NCBI GenBank assembly: GCA_037444005.1
Contig: JBBING010000025.1
Location: forward strand, 1-26,903
Source of the DNA: DATLZC01 sp037444005
Lineage (GTDB): Bacteria > Chloroflexota > Dehalococcoidia > DSTF01 > JACRBR01
Direction: 5' to 3'
Length of the DNA stretch: 26,903 bases
This document shows positions 24,462-26,903 of the stretch, piece by piece. Within the stretch, counting starts at the first letter, position 1. The number at the start of each line of letters is the position of its first letter. Position numbers and translations under genes: made by a program. Under the pieces are notes generated by a model. It worked only from the letters and a program-made list of their open reading frames with translations. It made no database searches and was not told the DNA's origin.

Positions 24462-24751
24462 CCGTCGGCGTGCTCCGCGTCACGCTCCGCCTGCCCGAGA
24501 ACGCCTCGCTCAAGGGAAAGCGTCAGGTCGTCAAGTCCGTGCTCGAACGCGTGCGACACCGCTACAACGTCTCCGCCGCCGAAATCGACGACCAGGAGGC
24601 GTGGCAGCTCGCCACACTCGGGTTCAGTTGCGTCACGAACGACGACGCGCACGCGCGAGAGGTGCTGTCGGGCGTGCTGCGATATATCGAGGGGTCGCGC
24701 CCCGACGCGGAGATCGTCGACTCCGCCATCGAGATCGAGCGGTTGCTCTAA
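24458..24751 (+). CDS. DUF503 family protein (YlxP-like)
   Basis: This 97-aa protein has the DUF503 pattern: GVLRVTLRLPENASLKGKR at the start, VKSVLERVRHRYNVSAAEID in the middle, and LGFSCVTNDDAHAREVL toward the end. The family is small and conserved; its Bacillus member YlxP is encoded near ribosome-maturation genes, but no reaction is established. The start overlaps the scpB stop (ATGA). The last four bases overlap the end of rimO on the other strand, a tail-to-tail overlap. Confidence 0.88.
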   Translation: MTVGVLRVTLRLPENASLKGKRQVVKSVLERVRHRYNVSAAEIDDQEAWQLATLGFSCVTNDDAHAREVLSGVLRYIEGSRPDAEIVDSAIEIERLL

Positions 24752-26052
24752 CGGCGTCGTCCCTGCGCCGCCGGGACGACGATGTCTCCGGAGAGATCGT
24801 ACGTCCCGGCCGCCGTGACGCGGACGCGAACGACGTCGCCGGGCGCGGCGTCGCCCCTGGCGTACACGACCCCATCGACCTCAGGGGCGTCGCGATACGT
24901 GCGGCCGATGAGCGTGCCGTCGGCTCGCCGGCGCTCGACGAGGACATCGAGCTCGCGGCCGACCTGCTCGGCCTGCCGTTCGGCGGAGATCTCGGCGGCG
25001 AGACGCATGAGCCTGTCGCGTCGCTGGCGCTTGACGCGCTCCGGAATCTGGTCGGGCATCGTCGCCGCGGGCGTGAACGGCTGGGGCGAGAACGTGAAGG
25101 CGCCGACGCGGTCGAACCGCTGCTCGCGCACGAACTCCAGCAGCTCCTCGAACTCCGCCTCTGTCTCGCCGGGGAACCCCGTGATGAACGTCGTCCGGAT
25201 GGCGATGTCGGGCATGGAGGACCGCAGCATGTCCAGCATCTCGCGCACTCGTCCCAGGTTCGAGGGGCGCTTCATGCGCCGAAGAACCGAGGCGCTGCCG
25301 TGCTGCAGGGGGATGTCGATGTACCGGCAGACCTGCGGGAGCGACGCCATCACCCGGGCGAGACGCTCGCTCACGTGGCCCGGATACGCGTACATCACCC
25401 GGAACCAGTGCACGCCGGGCGCCGCCTCCACCAGCCGCTCGAGCAGGTCTGGCAGGGCGTCCCGCAGACCGAGGTCGCGCCCGTAGTCGGTGGTGTCCTG
25501 GGCGACGAGCACGATCTCTCTGACGCCGGCCTCGGCGAGCCGTCGCGCCTCGGCCACGAGGTCGTCCACCGGACGGCTATGGAGGAACCCTTTCATCTTC
25601 GGGATGACGCAAAACGTGCAGGGCGCGTTGCAGCCGTCCGCGATCTTCAGGTAGGCGCTCGGCCCGTGGGCGACCATGGGCTCGGGCAGGTGATAACGGG
25701 CGCGCTGTCCCTCGGGTTCGAGGGCGTCGACGTAGGAAGCGATGGCGTCCCACGCTTCGACGCCGAATGTGGCGTCGGTCTCCGGGATCTCGCGCGCGAG
25801 GTCCTCTCGCCAGAGCGCCGTGAGGCACCCTGCCACCACGAGCCGTTGTTCGGGGCGGCGTTCCGCGGCGAGCCGGAGGATGGCGTCGATGGACTCGCGC
25901 TTGGCGGCGTCGATGAAGCCGCAGGTGTTTACGATGAGCACGTCGGCGGCGCCGGGCTCGGAGACGGGCACGTGGCCGCGGAGCTCGCGCACGAGGCGCT
26001 CGCTGTCGGCGACGTTCTTGGGGCAACCGAGGGTCGTGAGATGATAGCGCAT
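24748..26052 (-). CDS. rimO: Ribosomal protein S12 methylthiotransferase
   Basis: This 434-aa radical SAM enzyme methylthiolates an Asp of ribosomal protein S12. The UPF0004 domain has TLGCPKNVADSE, VNTCGFIDAAKRESID and VAGCL, giving the three cluster Cys. The radical SAM motif is ADGCNAPCTFCVIPKMKG with the typical shortened HSRP. IDIPLQHGSASVLRRMKR and ITGFPGETEAEF follow, then a TRAM domain near the C-terminus (VGRELDVLVERR). The PKNxxDSE and NTCGFI signatures separate RimO from MtaB and MiaB. The ATG at 26052 has GGGAG upstream. It lies 52 bp behind the HTH/PASTA gene and is probably cotranscribed with it. Confidence 0.93.
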   Translation of the reverse strand: MRYHLTTLGCPKNVADSERLVRELRGHVPVSEPGAADVLIVNTCGFIDAAKRESIDAILRLAAERRPEQRLVVAGCLTALWREDLAREIPETDATFGVEAWDAIASYVDALEPEGQRARYHLPEPMVAHGPSAYLKIADGCNAPCTFCVIPKMKGFLHSRPVDDLVAEARRLAEAGVREIVLVAQDTTDYGRDLGLRDALPDLLERLVEAAPGVHWFRVMYAYPGHVSERLARVMASLPQVCRYIDIPLQHGSASVLRRMKRPSNLGRVREMLDMLRSSMPDIAIRTTFITGFPGETEAEFEELLEFVREQRFDRVGAFTFSPQPFTPAATMPDQIPERVKRQRRDRLMRLAAEISAERQAEQVGRELDVLVERRRADGTLIGRTYRDAPEVDGVVYARGDAAPGDVVRVRVTAAGTYDLSGDIVVPAAQGRRR

Positions 26053-26104
26053 GGGGCTCCCGGCGGGCTCATCGTACCGCGCCGGAGTTCGCGGGGACCA
26101 GTCG

Positions 26105-26767
26105 CTAGTTCCGTCGACGGCTCACCACCAGGGTGACGGTCGTTCGGTCGTCGGCGGGCGTCCCCGGCTCGGGGGTCTGCTGGAAGACGACGCCTTCCGG
26201 CACCGTCTCCATTTCGACCTCGACGACGACGTAGGGCACGCCCTGCTGGTCGAGAAGAGCGGTCGCGTCCTCCACACGGGTATTCAGGAGGTCGGGCACG
26301 CGCCCGGGCGTCGTGACCGGCTCGACGCTGGTTTCGCCCGGAGCGCCGCCCTGCAGATTGGTCTGGGGACGGGTGTCCGGGAGCGGCGGCGGGGAGTCGC
26401 CCTCGCCCATGCGGAAGACGAAGATGGCCGCGACCAACAGGGCCACGAGCACGCCGCCGGTCAGGATCCAGTTGAACGGCACGGCGCCGACGGGGGGCGC
26501 CTTCACCTCGGGCAGCGCCTGCAACTGGACCGACTCCTGGCCCTTCTGCGGGAAGAGCCGAAGCAGCTCGTTGGCGTCGAGACCGAGGTACTGAGCGTAG
26601 GTGCGGAGGAACGCCCGCTGATAGACAGGCGCGGGGAAGACGGCGAAGTCCTCGCGCTCGAGGGCGTCGAGATAGCGACGGGAGATGCGCGTATCACGCT
26701 CGACGTCGAGCAGCGTGAGGCCTCGAGCCAGGCGCGCCTGGGACAGCGTCTTGCCGAGTTCTGGCAT
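26105..26767 (-). CDS. RodZ-like HTH membrane protein with PASTA domain
   Basis: This 220-aa protein has an N-terminal helix-turn-helix of the RodZ/HTH_25 type (residues 5-70, GKTLSQARLARGLTLLDVERDT and YLDALEREDF). A single transmembrane helix follows (about 99-118). A PASTA domain lies outside (about 153-218, VPDLLNTRVEDATALLDQQG and FQQTPEPGTPAD). RodZ links MreB to the membrane, and PASTA domains bind peptidoglycan-type ligands in Ser/Thr kinases and transpeptidases. The combination suggests a cell-wall or shape sensor. An in-frame TGA upstream leaves ATG 26767 as the only start, yet its ribosome binding site is poor. Confidence 0.82.
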   Translation of the reverse strand: MPELGKTLSQARLARGLTLLDVERDTRISRRYLDALEREDFAVFPAPVYQRAFLRTYAQYLGLDANELLRLFPQKGQESVQLQALPEVKAPPVGAVPFNWILTGGVLVALLVAAIFVFRMGEGDSPPPLPDTRPQTNLQGGAPGETSVEPVTTPGRVPDLLNTRVEDATALLDQQGVPYVVVEVEMETVPEGVVFQQTPEPGTPADDRTTVTLVVSRRRN

Positions 26768-26818
26768 CCTGCGAGCGCGTTCTGGGCCCCGGGTCCACGC
26801 TCATGGGGCCGCCGGAAG

Positions 26819-26877
26819 TGTACGGGGGCCAGGCCCCGCCGGTCAAACGCCTGTACGGGTGCAGTACATGCCGTACA
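26819..26877. repeat. Three TGTACGG motifs, two as an inverted pair
   Basis: TGTACGG occurs at 26819-26825 and 26852-26858, with its reverse complement CCGTACA at 26871-26877. The last two form an inverted repeat with a 12-bp spacer. They lie in the region upstream of the HTH/PASTA gene and could be binding sites for a regulator, possibly that protein's own HTH domain. Confidence 0.4.
26843..26869 (-). CDS. Possible 8-codon leader peptide upstream of the HTH/PASTA gene
   Basis: The frame reads M-Y-C-T-R-T-G-V-stop. It is preceded by AAAGGAGGT (complement of 26881-26889) 11 bases before the ATG, the strongest ribosome binding site near this gene, while the HTH/PASTA gene itself has almost none. 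It might be a leader peptide; alternatively the ribosome binding site is a relic or belongs to a gene whose start is not preserved. Confidence 0.35.
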   Translation of the reverse strand: MYCTRTGV

Positions 26878-26903
26878 CCTACCTCCTTTCTGGAGCATGG
26901 GTG

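Noticed and set aside
24601..26136. 511-codon plus-strand open frame opposite rimO
   Set aside because: Shadow of RimO with typical skewed composition and no domain.
1..26903. CRISPR array, insertion sequence, integrase or attachment repeats
   Set aside because: No regularly spaced direct repeats, transposase-like or integrase-like proteins were found on reading both strands.

Overview
This window is GC-rich bacterial chromosome. It carries class I c-di-GMP signalling, lipobox lipoproteins, an AmaP/Asp23-like gene, scpB, mtaB and rimO, a Re-citrate-synthase-like enzyme and a type II DMSO-reductase-family molybdoenzyme. Together with the shape of several proteins (for example an ArgS without a canonical HIGH motif) this suggests a Chloroflexota member, perhaps near Dehalococcoidia. 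That placement is inference from gene content; no rRNA is present.

Layout. 1-1047: the 3' part of a membrane-anchored HD-GYP-like protein, running in from the left edge. 1053-4757 (minus): an orphan molybdopterin oxidoreductase followed by two tiny membrane proteins and a small lipoprotein. 5100-5176 (minus): tRNA-Arg(CCT). 5301-7595 (minus): glnA, a terminator, then a PHP-family phosphatase. 7841-9514: argS. 9597-12359: a class I c-di-GMP (GEMM-I) riboswitch with a readable terminator/antiterminator platform, then an AAA+ ATPase and a membrane GGDEF diguanylate cyclase. 12431-13923: an inositol-monophosphatase-family enzyme and an SH3-like lipoprotein. 13931-15307 (minus): a DRE-TIM synthase. 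15504-16466: an M28 peptidase lipoprotein. 16489-21497 (minus): one very large DUF4011/SF1 helicase/Vsr-like nuclease/DUF3320 gene of lower GC, split by a single frameshift. 21698-24751: a tiny zinc-ribbon gene with its own operator-bearing promoter, then mtaB, an amaP-like gene, scpB and a DUF503 gene read as an operon. 24748-26767 (minus): rimO and an HTH-membrane-PASTA protein, with a short leader ORF upstream.

Working together. The clearest functional circuit is c-di-GMP: a riboswitch senses it, a diguanylate cyclase encoded just behind the controlled ATPase makes it, and a degenerate HD-GYP protein lies 8.5 kb away. The clearest accessory element is the large helicase-nuclease gene, an anti-phage-type protein that looks inserted between housekeeping genes and is now frameshifted. 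The rest is mostly translation and RNA modification (argS, tRNA-Arg, mtaB, rimO), nitrogen and carbon metabolism (glnA, Re-citrate-synthase-like) and envelope functions. No CRISPR array, insertion sequence, integrase or rRNA was seen.
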